A stretch of 47,704 bases of DNA from Methylobacterium iners (GTDB taxonomy: Bacteria > Pseudomonadota > Alphaproteobacteria > Rhizobiales > Beijerinckiaceae), in assembly GCF_022179305.1 (NCBI RefSeq), contig NZ_BPQP01000014.1:1-47704 (forward strand), written 5' to 3'. Below are positions 16,963 to 25,716 of this stretch, one piece after another. The notes beneath the pieces were generated by a model. It searched no databases. It saw only the letters and a list, made by a program, of their open reading frames with translations, and was not told the origin of the DNA. Every line of letters starts with the position of its first letter. Within the stretch, counting starts at the first letter, position 1. The position numbers were made by a program, and so were the translations under genes.

Positions 16963-17943
16963 ATGGCCGCGTTGACCGAACAGATCGCCTTGACTGGCGC
17001 CGCCAGCGGCAGCCCCGCTCGAAAGACGCCGGGCGGCATCGGTGACCAGCTCTTTCGCCTCGCGGCCTATGCCTCGGCGATCCTCGTCCTCCTCTTCCTC
17101 GCCGGCATCCTCGCCTCCATCGCCTACGGCGGCTGGCCGGCCTTCCGCGAATTCGGCTTCGGCTTCCTGACCTCCAGCGCCTGGAACATCGGCCAGGAGC
17201 AGTACGGCGCCTTCGTCGCGATCATGGGCACCCTGGCCTCCGCGGCGCTGGCCCTGGTGATCGGCGTGCCGATCTCGCTGGGGATCGCCGTCTACCTGAC
17301 GCAGCTCTGCCCGGGCTGGGCCCGCAAGCCCGTCGCGATGACGATCGAGCTGCTCGCCTCGGTGCCCAGCATCATCTACGGCATGTGGGGGCTGTTCATC
17401 TTCGCGCCCCTCTTCGCGCGCTTCGTGCAGGTTCCGGTCTCGAACGTGGTCGAGGGCCTGCCCATCGTGGGCACGCTCCTCTATGCCCGCGTGCCCTCGG
17501 GCGTCGGCGTGCTCACCGCCGGCATCATCCTCGCCATCATGATCGTGCCCTTCGTCGCCTCGATCACCCGCGACATGCTCGACCAGATCCCGACCGTCCT
17601 GCGCGAGAGCGCCTACGGCATCGGCTGCACGACCTGGGAGGTGGTGCGCCACGTCCTCGTGCCGCAGGCCTCCGTCTCGATCATCGGCGCGATCATGCTC
17701 GGCCTCGGCCGCGCGCTCGGCGAGACCATGGCGGTCACCTTCGTGATCGGCAACGCCAACCGGCTCTCGGCCTCGATCTTCGATCCCGGCTCGACCATCG
17801 CCTCGCGCATCGCCAACGAGTTCAACGAGGCCGACGGCATGCAGCTTCACGCGCTGATGGCGCTGGGCTGCATCCTGTTCATCGTCACCTTCATCGTCCT
17901 GATCATCGCACGCCTGCTCGTCCGGCGCGTGAAGGTCGCCTGA
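16963..17943 (+). CDS. pstC: PstC, phosphate ABC transporter permease
   Basis: PstC is one of two inner-membrane subunits of the high-affinity phosphate transporter. The 326-residue protein has about six membrane spans. The first is AILVLLFLAGILASIAYGG; the permease domain begins near YGAFVAIMGTLASAALALVI and includes ELLASVPSIIYGMWGLFIF. The ABC-interacting EAA-type loop reads LRESAYGIGCTTWEVVRHVL, followed by GLGRALGETMAVTFVIGN. A serine- and alanine-rich cytoplasmic leader of about 25 residues precedes the first span. It lies 133 bases after pstS, beyond the hairpin, and 19 bases before pstA. Confidence 0.96.
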   Translation: MAALTEQIALTGAASGSPARKTPGGIGDQLFRLAAYASAILVLLFLAGILASIAYGGWPAFREFGFGFLTSSAWNIGQEQYGAFVAIMGTLASAALALVIGVPISLGIAVYLTQLCPGWARKPVAMTIELLASVPSIIYGMWGLFIFAPLFARFVQVPVSNVVEGLPIVGTLLYARVPSGVGVLTAGIILAIMIVPFVASITRDMLDQIPTVLRESAYGIGCTTWEVVRHVLVPQASVSIIGAIMLGLGRALGETMAVTFVIGNANRLSASIFDPGSTIASRIANEFNEADGMQLHALMALGCILFIVTFIVLIIARLLVRRVKVA

Positions 17944-17962
17944 GCCCCGGGAGGCCTGAATC

Positions 17963-18868
17963 ATGGACGCTCGCAACCCCATGCCCGCCACCATCGAGCG
18001 GGAGGCCGCGCCGGTCACCGGCAGCCGCGTGCGGCCTGGCCGCCGCGTCGCCGACCGCGTCCTCGTGGTGTCGAGCACGCTGGCGACCGCGCTCGGCATC
18101 GTGGTGCTCGGCTCGATCCTGCTCATGTTGATCGTCGAGGGCGTGAAGGGCTTCTCGCCGGCCCTCTTCACCGAACCGACGCCGGGGCCCGGCTCCGAGG
18201 GCGGCGGCATCGCCAACGCCATCCTCGGCAGCCTCATCCTCACCTCCATCGGCATCGTGATCGCGACGCCCATCGGCGTGATGGCGGGCACCTACCTCGC
18301 CGAGTACGGGCGCAACTCGAAGCTCGCCGACCTCATCCGCTTCCTCAACGACATCCTGCTCTCGGCCCCCTCCATCCTGATCGGCCTCTTCGTCTACACC
18401 CTGATGGTGCGGACCATGGGAAGCTATTCGGGCTGGGCCGGCGGCGTGGCGCTCGCCATCATCGCGACGCCCGTCATCGTGCGCACCACCGAGGACATGC
18501 TGCGCCTCGTACCCGGACCGCTCCGCGAGGCCGGCGCGGCGCTCGGCGCGCCGCCTTCCGTCGTGATCAAGAGCATCACCTGGCGCGCGGCAAGCGCCGG
18601 CATCGTCACCGGCATCATCCTGGCGCTCGCCCGGATCGCCGGCGAGACCGCGCCGCTGCTGTTCACGGCGCTGAACAACAATTCCTGGTTCAGCCCCAAC
18701 CTGATGGGCGGCATCCCGAACCTGCCCGTGATGATCTACCAGTTCGCGCTCTCGCCCTATCCGAACTGGCAGCAGCTCGCCTGGGCCGGCGCCCTCCTCA
18801 TCACCATCACGATCCTCGCCCTGTCGATCGTGGCCCGCTTCGTCATCAAGAGCGAGAGGGCGCGCTAG
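17963..18868 (+). CDS. pstA: PstA, phosphate ABC transporter permease
   Basis: PstA pairs with PstC to form the membrane channel of the phosphate transporter. The 301-residue protein has a basic N terminus, a first span [20 protein letters not shown], and permease landmarks [32 protein letters not shown], and [18 protein letters not shown]. The EAA-type loop is [20 protein letters not shown], then [20 protein letters not shown]. The start ATG lies 19 bases after pstC. Length and order are normal. Confidence 0.96.
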   Translation: MDARNPMPATIEREAAPVTGSRVRPGRRVADRVLVVSSTLATALGIVVLGSILLMLIVEGVKGFSPALFTEPTPGPGSEGGGIANAILGSLILTSIGIVIATPIGVMAGTYLAEYGRNSKLADLIRFLNDILLSAPSILIGLFVYTLMVRTMGSYSGWAGGVALAIIATPVIVRTTEDMLRLVPGPLREAGAALGAPPSVVIKSITWRAASAGIVTGIILALARIAGETAPLLFTALNNNSWFSPNLMGGIPNLPVMIYQFALSPYPNWQQLAWAGALLITITILALSIVARFVIKSERAR

Positions 18869-18912
18869 AGCCGCGCGCCCCGCCCTTCCCGCATCGCAAG
18901 GACGAGAGACCG

Positions 18913-19731
18913 ATGAACGCCGCCACCGAGATCACCCAGGCCCAGCTCACCGGACGCCACCAGGCGGACGAGACCGCGCCGGTGCGCATCGCCGTGAAGG
19001 ACCTCAACTTCTACTACGGCAACTTCCACGGCCTGAAATCGGTCAACCTCAACTTCCACGATCGCCAGGTGACGGCGCTGATCGGCCCCTCGGGCTGCGG
19101 GAAGTCGACCCTGCTGCGCACCTTCAACCGGATCTACAGCCTCTATCCCGAGCAGCGGGCCGAGGGCGAGATCATGCTCGACGGCCGCAACATCCTCGAT
19201 CCCAGGATCGACCTGAACGAGCTGCGCTCGAAGATCGGCATGGTCTTCCAGAAGCCCACGCCCTTCCCGATGTCGATCTACGACAACGTCGCCTTCGGGC
19301 TTCGCCTCTACGAGCGCCTCTCCAAGGCCGACCTCGACGTCCGCGTCGAGGAATCCCTGCGCAAGGCGGCGCTCTGGGACGAGGCCAAGGACAAGCTGAA
19401 GCAATCGGGCATGGGTCTGTCCGGCGGCCAGCAGCAGCGCCTCTGCATCGCCCGAACCGTGGCGCAGCGCCCGGAGGTCATCCTGTTCGACGAGCCGACC
19501 TCGGCGCTGGACCCGATCTCGACGGGGCGCATCGAGGAGCTGATCGAGCAGCTGCGCTCCGAGTTCACGATCGTCATCGTGACCCACAACATGCAGCAGG
19601 CCGCCCGCATCTCGCAGTTCACGGCCTTCATGTATCTCGGCGAGCTCGTGGAGTTCGGGCCCACCACCCGCATCTTCATGAACCCCGAGAAGCGCCAGAC
19701 CCAGGACTACATCACCGGCCGCTTCGGCTGA
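18913..19731 (+). CDS. pstB: PstB, phosphate transporter ATPase
   Basis: PstB is the ABC ATPase that drives phosphate import and, with PhoU, reports phosphate status. The 272-residue protein has Walker [19 protein letters not shown], the Q-loop [19 protein letters not shown], the signature [19 protein letters not shown], Walker [16 protein letters not shown] and the H-loop [15 protein letters not shown]. Its end, [16 protein letters not shown], is diagnostic of PstB rather than another ABC ATPase. It follows pstA by 44 bases. Confidence 0.97.
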   Translation: MNAATEITQAQLTGRHQADETAPVRIAVKDLNFYYGNFHGLKSVNLNFHDRQVTALIGPSGCGKSTLLRTFNRIYSLYPEQRAEGEIMLDGRNILDPRIDLNELRSKIGMVFQKPTPFPMSIYDNVAFGLRLYERLSKADLDVRVEESLRKAALWDEAKDKLKQSGMGLSGGQQQRLCIARTVAQRPEVILFDEPTSALDPISTGRIEELIEQLRSEFTIVIVTHNMQQAARISQFTAFMYLGELVEFGPTTRIFMNPEKRQTQDYITGRFG

Positions 19732-19743
19732 CCCGAGCGCACA

Positions 19744-19769
19744 GGCGGCGCCCTGGAAGACGCGCCGCC
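19744..19769 (+). promoter_or_regulatory. GC-rich hairpin between pstB and phoU
   Basis: GGCGGCGC (19744-19751) pairs perfectly with GCGCCGCC (19762-19769) around 10 bases. No T-run follows. It could lower expression of phoU and phoB relative to the transporter; only the structure is observed. Confidence 0.4.
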
Positions 19770-19832
19770 GAAGCCCTTTGACCCATCCGATGCGTGGCGC
19801 GCCCGCGGCGGCCCCGATCGAGGAGTGCGATC

Positions 19833-20552
19833 ATGTCCGAGCACATCGTCAGTTCCTACGACGCGGAGCTGGAGAACCTGCGCCGCTCGATCTCGGAGAT
19901 GGGCGGCATCGCCGAGAAGATGATGACGGATGCGAGCCACGCGCTCGTGCGGCGCGACTCCAACCTCGCCCAGGCGGTGATCGCCGCCGACAAGCGCCTC
20001 GACGCCCTGCAGCGTGACATCGAGGAGCGCGCGATCCTGCTCATCGCCAAGCGCCAGCCGCTCGCCATCGACCTGCGCGAGACCGTCTCGGCGATCCGGG
20101 TCTCGAACGATCTCGAGCGGATCGGCGACCTCGCCAAGAACGTCGCCAAGCGCGTCGTCGCCATCGCGGGCGAGATCCAGCCGCAGAAGGTGGTGATCGG
20201 CGTCCAGCACATGAGCGACCTGGTGCAGGAGCAGCTCAAGGACGTGCTCGACGCCTTCGCGAGCCGGGACGTCAAGGCGGCCCACGACGTGTGGGAGCGC
20301 GACAGCGCCATCGACGCCCTCTACAACTCCCTGTTCCGCGAGCTCCTGACCTACATGATGGAGGACCCGCGCAACATCTCGTTCTGCACGCACCTCCTGT
20401 TCTGCGCCAAGAACATCGAGCGGATCGGCGACCACACCACGAATGTCGCCGAGACCATCCACTACCTCGTGACTGGCCAGAACCTGCTCGAGGAGCGTCC
20501 GAAGGACGATGCCTCCAACTACGCGACCGTGGGACTGCCCGCGAGCGCCTGA
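19833..20552 (+). CDS. phoU: PhoU, negative regulator of the Pho response
   Basis: PhoU couples the Pst transporter to the PhoR-PhoB system and shuts the regulon down when phosphate is ample. The 239-residue protein is two three-helix bundles, each with the metal-contacting signature: first TVSAIRVSNDLERIGDLAKN, second LLFCAKNIERIGDHTTNVAE. The ATG at 19833 (MSEHIVSSYDAELENLRRS) matches family starts and has GAGGAG about 8 bases before; the frame is open to 19794. It is followed by phoB after 105 bases. Confidence 0.96.
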   Translation: MSEHIVSSYDAELENLRRSISEMGGIAEKMMTDASHALVRRDSNLAQAVIAADKRLDALQRDIEERAILLIAKRQPLAIDLRETVSAIRVSNDLERIGDLAKNVAKRVVAIAGEIQPQKVVIGVQHMSDLVQEQLKDVLDAFASRDVKAAHDVWERDSAIDALYNSLFRELLTYMMEDPRNISFCTHLLFCAKNIERIGDHTTNVAETIHYLVTGQNLLEERPKDDASNYATVGLPASA

Positions 20553-20657
20553 CGTCGAGGCGCTGCCGCTACGACGGCGCCGCCTCTCCCTCGTTGTGTG
20601 GTCGCATTCTCTTCACGTTAGCCGGGACCACCTAACTCGAAAACACCTTCAGACCGT

Positions 20658-21359
20658 ATGAGCGCGCGTATCCTGATCGTCGAGGATGAGGAGGCCCTCA
20701 CTCTCCTCCTCCGCTACAACCTCGAGGCCGAGGGTTTCGCCGTCGATTGCGCGGTGCGTGGCGACGAGGCCGATCTGAAGCTGCAGGAGCAGCTTCCCGA
20801 CCTGATCCTGCTGGATTGGATGCTGCCGGGCCTTTCGGGCATCGAGCTGTGCCGCCGCATCCGGGCGCGGCGCGAGAGCGAGCGGCTGCCCATCATCATG
20901 CTGACGGCGCGGGGCGAGGAGGGGGACCGCATCCGCGGCCTGGGCACCGGCGCCGACGACTACATCGTCAAGCCGTTCTCGGTGCCCGAGCTCCTGGCCC
21001 GGGTCCGCGCGCTCCTGCGACGCGCCAAGCCCGCCCACGTCGCGAACCAGCTCGTGGCGGGCGATATCGAGCTCGACCGGGTCAGCCACCGCATCCGCCG
21101 ACAGGGCCGCGAGATCCATCTCGGACCGACCGAGTTCAAGCTCCTCGAGTTCCTGATGCAGAGCCCCGGCCGGGTCTTCTCCCGCGAGCAGCTCCTCGAC
21201 GGCGTCTGGGGCCACGACGTCTACATCGACGAGCGCACCGTCGACGTGCATGTCGGCCGCCTGCGCAAGGCGATCAACCGCCCCCGCCAGAGCGACCCGA
21301 TCCGCACGGTCCGGGGGTCGGGCTACTCGTTCGACGAGATGTTCACGACGGAGGAGTAG
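20658..21359 (+). CDS. phoB: PhoB, phosphate response regulator
   Basis: PhoB is the OmpR-family regulator that, when phosphorylated, binds Pho boxes such as those before pstS. The 233-residue protein has a receiver domain (1-120) with acidic pocket VEDEEA, phospho-acceptor region DLILLDWMLPGLSG and switch lysine segment DDYIVKPFSVPEL. The winged-helix domain has LGPTEFKLLEFLMQSPGRVF, LLDGVWGHDVYIDERTVDVH and the wing IRTVRGSGYSFDE. The DWMLPG wording is typical of PhoB. The partner kinase gene phoR is neither next to it nor elsewhere in the window. Confidence 0.95.
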   Translation: MSARILIVEDEEALTLLLRYNLEAEGFAVDCAVRGDEADLKLQEQLPDLILLDWMLPGLSGIELCRRIRARRESERLPIIMLTARGEEGDRIRGLGTGADDYIVKPFSVPELLARVRALLRRAKPAHVANQLVAGDIELDRVSHRIRRQGREIHLGPTEFKLLEFLMQSPGRVFSREQLLDGVWGHDVYIDERTVDVHVGRLRKAINRPRQSDPIRTVRGSGYSFDEMFTTEE

Positions 21360-21432
21360 GAGGTGCGGTTTCGCGAGTGGGGCGAGGCTCCGCGGCCGCG
21401 AGTTCACCGATTTCCTGTGTGGAACCGGACAA

Positions 21433-21600
21433 CCCACCCTTGTCATTCCAGGGCCGCGTAGCGGAGCCCGGAACCCAGAACCGCTGACGCGGCAAGCTGG
21501 AGCACTTTCAGCGGCTCTGGGTTCCGGGCTCGCCGGAGCCTTTCCTCGGACTGGCCGAAGGCCAGATCCGGGGGCGACCCGGAATGACAAAGGGGGTGGG
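21433..21600. repeat. Dispersed repeat, copy A (long form)
   Basis: A near-palindromic element of about 168 bases. Its ends read CCACCCTTGTCATTCC and GGAATGACAAAGGGGGTGG. Inner arms are GAGCCCGGAACCCAG and CTCTGGGTTCCGGGCTC around the core GCGGCAAGCTGGAGC (21489-21503). Compared with copy B it has about 40 extra bases before its right end, including the hairpin CTGGCC-GAA-GGCCAG. It fills the phoB-gcrA convergent gap, in which I see no gene. Confidence 0.85.
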
Positions 21601-21691
21601 TCGTCAGCGCCGAGACGCCAGCGCGGTCAGCCTCAACCCAAGTTCCATACCGTGCCCATCACCGCGTGACGGCCGGCGTCGGGCGCCTCAA

Positions 21692-22225
21692 TTACCGAAA
21701 ACCGCCCGCCCGGCGATCGCGCTTGCGCTCGGCCGCGGGCTGGTAGGCGATCTGTGCGTGGTGCGTGCAGTAGGGCAGGCCGGTGATCGAGCGGTCGCCG
21801 CAATAGTGGAAATCCGACGAGGTCGGGTCGCCCATCGGCCAGCGGCACATGGATTCCCGGAGGTCCATGATGGTGACCCGGGTCGAGGAGGCGAGCGCCG
21901 TCGGCGCCGCCACGACGGGGGGCGCCGCCTGCGGGAAATCGGGCGCGGGCCGGTGCGAGACGATCGGGATCACCTCCGGCGCGATCGGGCCGCTCTCGGC
22001 TAGCTCGATCTCGGCCTCACGCGAAACCTTCTTGCGGCCTGCCACCGCGCCGTCGCCGGGCTTCACGCGGCCGGACAGCCCGAGCCGATGCACCTTGCCG
22101 ATCACCGCGTTGCGGGTGACGCCGCCGAGCTGCGTCGCGATCTGGCTGGCGCTCAGGCCCTCTTCCCAGAGGCGCCGCAGGAGTTCGACGCGCTCGTCCG
22201 TCCAGCTCGGAATCGTTTCCAGCAT
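21692..22225 (-). CDS. gcrA: GcrA, cell-cycle regulator
   Basis: GcrA binds the housekeeping sigma factor and activates promoters carrying GAnTC sites methylated by CcrM, driving S-phase genes in alphaproteobacteria. The 177-residue protein has the N-terminal helix-turn-helix WTDERVELLRRLWEEGLSAS followed by GGVTRNAVIGKVHRLGLSGR, a variable linker, and the C-terminal sigma-contacting region LRESMCRWPMGDPTSSDFHY with CGDRSITGLPYCTHHAQIAY. The start ATG (22225-22223) has GGAGAGGG just upstream and yields the family N terminus MLETIPSWTDE; an upstream in-frame ATG would add about 20 residues. It is divergent from eipB. Confidence 0.95.
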   Translation of the reverse strand: MLETIPSWTDERVELLRRLWEEGLSASQIATQLGGVTRNAVIGKVHRLGLSGRVKPGDGAVAGRKKVSREAEIELAESGPIAPEVIPIVSHRPAPDFPQAAPPVVAAPTALASSTRVTIMDLRESMCRWPMGDPTSSDFHYCGDRSITGLPYCTHHAQIAYQPAAERKRDRRAGGFR

Positions 22226-22522
22226 CGCCCTCTCCGAGATCCTTGCCACCCGAGCCGCATCGGCGGCGTGACGCGCGAAAATGCGCATGACGGCCGTGGT
22301 TCGACGCTTCGGATGATGGTCGCCAACTGCACCCTCCGGCGACGGGAGGAACCGTACAAGAGCCCTCGCGACGGATGCAAGGGTGCTCGCGACACGGGTC
22401 GGTCTTTCCACCGGCAAAGGCTCGGAGCCCTGCGGCCGCATTGTCGCCCATGCAATTGTCACCCATGCGGGCGTGACTATCTCAGCGAGAGCCGCGGCCG
22501 GGTGCCGCCATCGAGAGACATC
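22226..22522. promoter_or_regulatory. Divergent gcrA-eipB promoter region
   Basis: About 300 bases between two divergent starts, so both promoters must lie here. I see no convincing CtrA box, no T-rich terminator and no ORF with a recognisable product. A short direct repeat, GTCGCCCATGCAATTGTCACCCATGC (units GTCxCCCATGC near 22443 and 22456), might be an operator; this is a weak observation. Confidence 0.3.
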
Positions 22523-23359
22523 ATGAAGCTTGGACGCGGATCGGCCTGCCTCTTCCTCCTCGCCACGGCGACCGCACAAGCCGCGCCCCAGCCCGACCCC
22601 GTACGCCTCGCCGGCCATCGCGCGGTCTACGACCTCTCCCTGGGGCAGAGCCGCGGCACCCGGGCAGTGGAGAGCGCGCGCGGGCGCATCGTGATCGATT
22701 TCACGGGCGATGCCTGCAAGGGCTACACGATGACGACCCGCCAGGTGACGGAACTCCAGAGCGGCGAGAGCGGCGGCCGGACCTCGGACCTGCGCAACAC
22801 CACCTATGAATCCGGCGACGGCCGCAGCTTCCGCTTCAAGACTGCGACGCTCCTCAACGGCAAGCCCACGCAATCGGTGGACGGGACGGCCGAGATCGCC
22901 GCGGACGGCATGAAGATCCGGCTCAAGGAGCCCAAGCGCGACCAGATCCAGGGGTCGAGCGCCGTGCTGTTCCCGAGCCACCACATGCGCCGCCTCGTCG
23001 AGGCGGCGCGGGCCGGCGAGACCACGGTCTCGGTCCAGATCTTCGACGGGTCGGACGACGGGCGGAAGATCTACGACACGCTCGCCATCATCGGCCGCCG
23101 CAGCGTCGCTCCGGCCGCCGGCAACGACCGGGACAAGCCGCTGCGCGAGGGCGAAATGGCGTCGATGCCGCGCTGGCCGGTGACGCTCAGCTACTTCACC
23201 GCCGGGGAGGGCGAGCGCACGCCGATCTACACGCTCAGCTTCGACCTCTACGACAACGGCGTCAGCGGTGCCCTGCGCCTCGATTACGGGGATTTCGCCA
23301 TCGCGGGCGACCTGACGCGGCTCGAGATGCTGCCGGCGGCGAAGGATTGCGGTCAGTAG
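22523..23359 (+). CDS. eipB: EipB-like periplasmic envelope integrity protein (DUF1849)
   Basis: EipB proteins are periplasmic beta-spiral proteins needed for envelope integrity, described in Brucella. The 278-residue precursor has a signal peptide ending near TAQA (residue 20). The family pattern follows: GHRAVYDLSLGQSRGTRAVE, RGRIVIDFTGDACKGYTM, RTSDLRNTTYESGDGRSFRF, LFPSHHMRRLVEAARAGET and IFDGSDDGRKIYDTL. The two cysteines expected to form a conserved disulfide are present at about residues 65 and 276. The ATG at 22523 is the first that gives a signal peptide. The gene lies between gcrA and the second repeat copy. Confidence 0.88.
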   Translation: MKLGRGSACLFLLATATAQAAPQPDPVRLAGHRAVYDLSLGQSRGTRAVESARGRIVIDFTGDACKGYTMTTRQVTELQSGESGGRTSDLRNTTYESGDGRSFRFKTATLLNGKPTQSVDGTAEIAADGMKIRLKEPKRDQIQGSSAVLFPSHHMRRLVEAARAGETTVSVQIFDGSDDGRKIYDTLAIIGRRSVAPAAGNDRDKPLREGEMASMPRWPVTLSYFTAGEGERTPIYTLSFDLYDNGVSGALRLDYGDFAIAGDLTRLEMLPAAKDCGQ

Positions 23360-23423
23360 AGGTGAGGCGGGGTTCCTCACGCAGATGAGGGCGAGCCGCA
23401 GGCAGCGCTGCGGCCACTGGCAC

Positions 23424-23552
23424 TCACCTTTGTCATCCCGGGGCGCCGCAGGCGAGCCCGGGACCCAGAGCCACCGACAGCGCTCCAGCTTGCCGCATCA
23501 GCGGTCATGGGTTCCGGGCTCTGCTACGCAGCCCCGGAATGACAAAGGTGGG
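23424..23552. repeat. Dispersed repeat, copy B (short form, inverted)
   Basis: About 129 bases; the reverse complement aligns closely with copy A at 21433-21600. The core GCTCCAGCTTGCCGC (23482-23496) is the exact complement of the copy A core, so the two copies lie in opposite orientation. Arms are GAGCCCGGGACCCAGAG and ATGGGTTCCGGGCTC; ends read CACCTTTGTCATCCC and GGAATGACAAAGGTGGG. It lies between eipB and dinB, convergent genes. Confidence 0.85.
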
Positions 23553-23595
23553 TGCCCAGGGGCCGTGGTGAGCACGTGCGAGCCGTAGCGCTTCT

Positions 23596-24905
23596 TCACC
23601 CCTCACCGGCACCTTCCGGCAATGAGCTGGCGTGGCGCGCCGGCTTCTCCGCCGCCGCAAAAACCAGCCCGCGCTGGATCGCACCCGCGCCGAACCGCGC
23701 CCGCACCCGGTCCAATGCCGCCTCCCGCTCCGCGAGCCGCGCGAGGCCGTTGTCGATGAGGTCGCCGCGATCGGCGTGGCCCGCCTCGCAGAGATCGCCG
23801 GCGCCGATGCCGATCAGGCGATAGGCCGTGCCGTCGCAGGCCTCGCGCAGCATCGCCTCGCCCTGGACGAACAGCCGCTCGGCGAGCTGCGTCGGGGGCA
23901 GGCCGCCCCGGGTCCGCGTGCGCAGCCGGAAGCGCCCGTCCTTGAGCTTCAGCGTCACGCCGCCGGCCGCAGGCCGGCCCGCTTGAGCCGGGCCGAGACG
24001 CGCTCGCATAACCGCCACAGGATCGGGCGCAGGGCCTCGAAGGCCGCGAGATCGGCCGGAAAGGTCGTCTCGGCCGAGACGCTCTTCGTCTCCCGCACGC
24101 TGCGGACCGGCCGGGCATCCTCGCCGCGGGCCAGGGCGAGGAGGCGGCCGGCATCGCGGCCGAAGGCGGCGTGCAACCCCTTCGGGTCGACGCGTCCGAG
24201 ATCGCCGACGCGGCGGATGCCGAGCTCGGCGAGCCGCTCCCGCGCCGCGCCTCCGATCCCGGGCAGGATCGAGACGGGGCGGTCGGCGAGGAAGGCGGCC
24301 GCCTCGCCTCGGCCGAGGATCGAGAAGCCGCGCGGCTTGTCGAGGTCCGAGGCGATCTTGGCGAGGAACTTGGTATCGGACAGGCCGATCGAGACGGTGA
24401 TCCCGATCTCGCGCTCCACTCTGGCGGCGAAGCGCGCCAGGGTCACGGCCGGGCTCGCCCCGTGCAGGCGCTCGGTGCCGCTCAAGTCCAGGAAGGCCTC
24501 GTCGATCGAGACGGGTTCGACGGCGGGCGTCAGCGCCAGCATCATGGTCCGGACCTCGCGGCCGACCCGCGCGTACTTCTCCATGTCCGGCCGGATCACC
24601 ACGGCGTCGGGGCAGGCCTTCAGCGCCTTGAACATCGGCATGGCGGAATGCACGCCGTTGATGCGGGCGAGGTAGCAGGCCGTCGCCACGACGCCGCGCC
24701 GCCCGCCGCCGACGATCACCGGCTTGTCGCGCAGGCTCGGATCGTCCCGCTTCTCGATCGCGGCGTAGAAGGCGTCGCAATCGACATGCGCGATGGTGAG
24801 GCGGTCGCGCTCGGGATGGCCCAGGAGACGCGGCGAGCCGCAGGAGCGGCAGCGCCGCGCGTCACCCGCCTGCAGCGTGCAGCAATCGCGGCAGAGCGGC
24901 GTCAC
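23596..24905 (-). pseudogene. dinB: DinB (DNA polymerase IV), frameshifted
   Basis: DinB is a Y-family polymerase that copies past DNA lesions. From a GTG at 24905 the frame encodes a short cysteine-rich leader (PLCRDCC and [12 protein letters not shown]), the palm motifs [16 protein letters not shown] and [11 protein letters not shown], and the thumb, then hits TGA at 23955 after [16 protein letters not shown] neighbouring frame continues without a gap as [39 protein letters not shown] and YRLIGIGAGDLC, the little-finger domain, to TGA at 23596. One missing base in the GC-rich run near 23960-23975 explains it. Either the gene is broken, leaving a polymerase without its DNA-gripping domain, or the assembly has an indel. 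The start overlaps the upstream DUF3572 stop (GTGA). Confidence 0.85.
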
Positions 24906-25195
24906 GGATCGTCGGGCTCGGGCGGCCCCAATCGCCGCCAAGTCGCGGCGATCCGCTCCGGCGACAGGTCGATGGCCGCCGCGCAGGCGAGCAGGCGCGC
25001 CTCGTCGCCCATGACGTGGTCGAGGACGCCCGCGAGGAAGCCCGGATCGGCGGCGCTCGCGCGAAGATTGTCCGGCGTCAGGCCGGTCGCGTCCATGAAG
25101 GGCTGCAGCCGTTCGGGCTCCGCGGCGAGCCAGGACAGGATCTGGACTGCGATGCGGTCGTCGGACTCGGCGCCGGGAATCGATTTGCGTTTCAT
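24902..25195 (-). CDS. DUF3572 protein
   Basis: This 97-residue protein matches the DUF3572 family of small alphaproteobacterial proteins found beside dinB. It shows [40 protein letters not shown] and [20 protein letters not shown], a helical pattern without signal peptide or membrane span. I chose the ATG giving MKRKSIPG; an ATG two codons upstream at 25201 is equally possible. Its stop overlaps the dinB start by 4 bases (GTGA), so the two are coupled. It is divergent from divK, with about 75 bases between. No function is known to me. Confidence 0.75.
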   Translation of the reverse strand: MKRKSIPGAESDDRIAVQILSWLAAEPERLQPFMDATGLTPDNLRASAADPGFLAGVLDHVMGDEARLLACAAAIDLSPERIAATWRRLGPPEPDDP

Positions 25196-25275
25196 CAACA
25201 TGTATCGATTAGAGGTCCATCCTAAGGCCATTGGTCGTGTAGAATGAGCCGCGCGCCTACCGGGAACAATGGGCC

Positions 25276-25656
25276 ATGAAGAAAACCGTGCTCATCGTTG
25301 AGGACAACGAGTTGAACATGAAGCTCTTCAACGACCTGTTGGAAGCGCACGGCTACGCAACCTTGAAGACCGCCAACGGTATCGAGGCGATCGAGCTCGC
25401 CCGCGCCTACCATCCGGACCTGATCCTGATGGACATTCAGCTTCCCGAAGTCTCCGGCCTCGAAGTCACGAAGTGGCTGAAGGAGGACGACGAGCTGAAG
25501 CACATCCCCGTCGTCGCCATCACCGCCTTCGCGATGAAGGGCGACGAGGAGCGGATCCGGGAGGGCGGCTGCGAGGCCTACCTCTCGAAACCGATCTCCG
25601 TCGCCAAGTTCCTGGCCACCGTCCGCACCTATCTTGGGGACGGCCGCGCCGCCTGA
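25276..25656 (+). CDS. divK: DivK, single-domain cell-cycle response regulator
   Basis: DivK is a receiver-only protein that, when phosphorylated by PleC/DivJ-type kinases, acts through DivL to lower CtrA activity. The 126-residue protein is a bare receiver: acidic pocket EDNE, phospho-acceptor Asp53 in [20 protein letters not shown], conserved threonine-like switch [16 protein letters not shown] and lysine in [12 protein letters not shown]. The wording is close to Caulobacter DivK, with Asp53 at the same number. It heads a divK-pleD pair, 60 bases apart. Confidence 0.95.
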   Translation: MKKTVLIVEDNELNMKLFNDLLEAHGYATLKTANGIEAIELARAYHPDLILMDIQLPEVSGLEVTKWLKEDDELKHIPVVAITAFAMKGDEERIREGGCEAYLSKPISVAKFLATVRTYLGDGRAA

Positions 25657-25716
25657 CGGCGGGTCGGTCGCGCCCCGTTTGTCGTTGTCACGAAGTTCTG
25701 AGGAAGGCGAGGCACG

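Noticed and set aside
16819-18291. Long minus-strand open frame of about 490 codons across pstC and pstA
   Set aside because: Antisense shadow of two well-recognised permease genes; its composition is D, R, H and G rich, typical of GC-biased shadows.
22088-22522. N-terminal extension of eipB across the gcrA gene
   Set aside because: It overlaps gcrA in antisense, is arginine-rich and would bury the clear signal peptide that starts at 22523.
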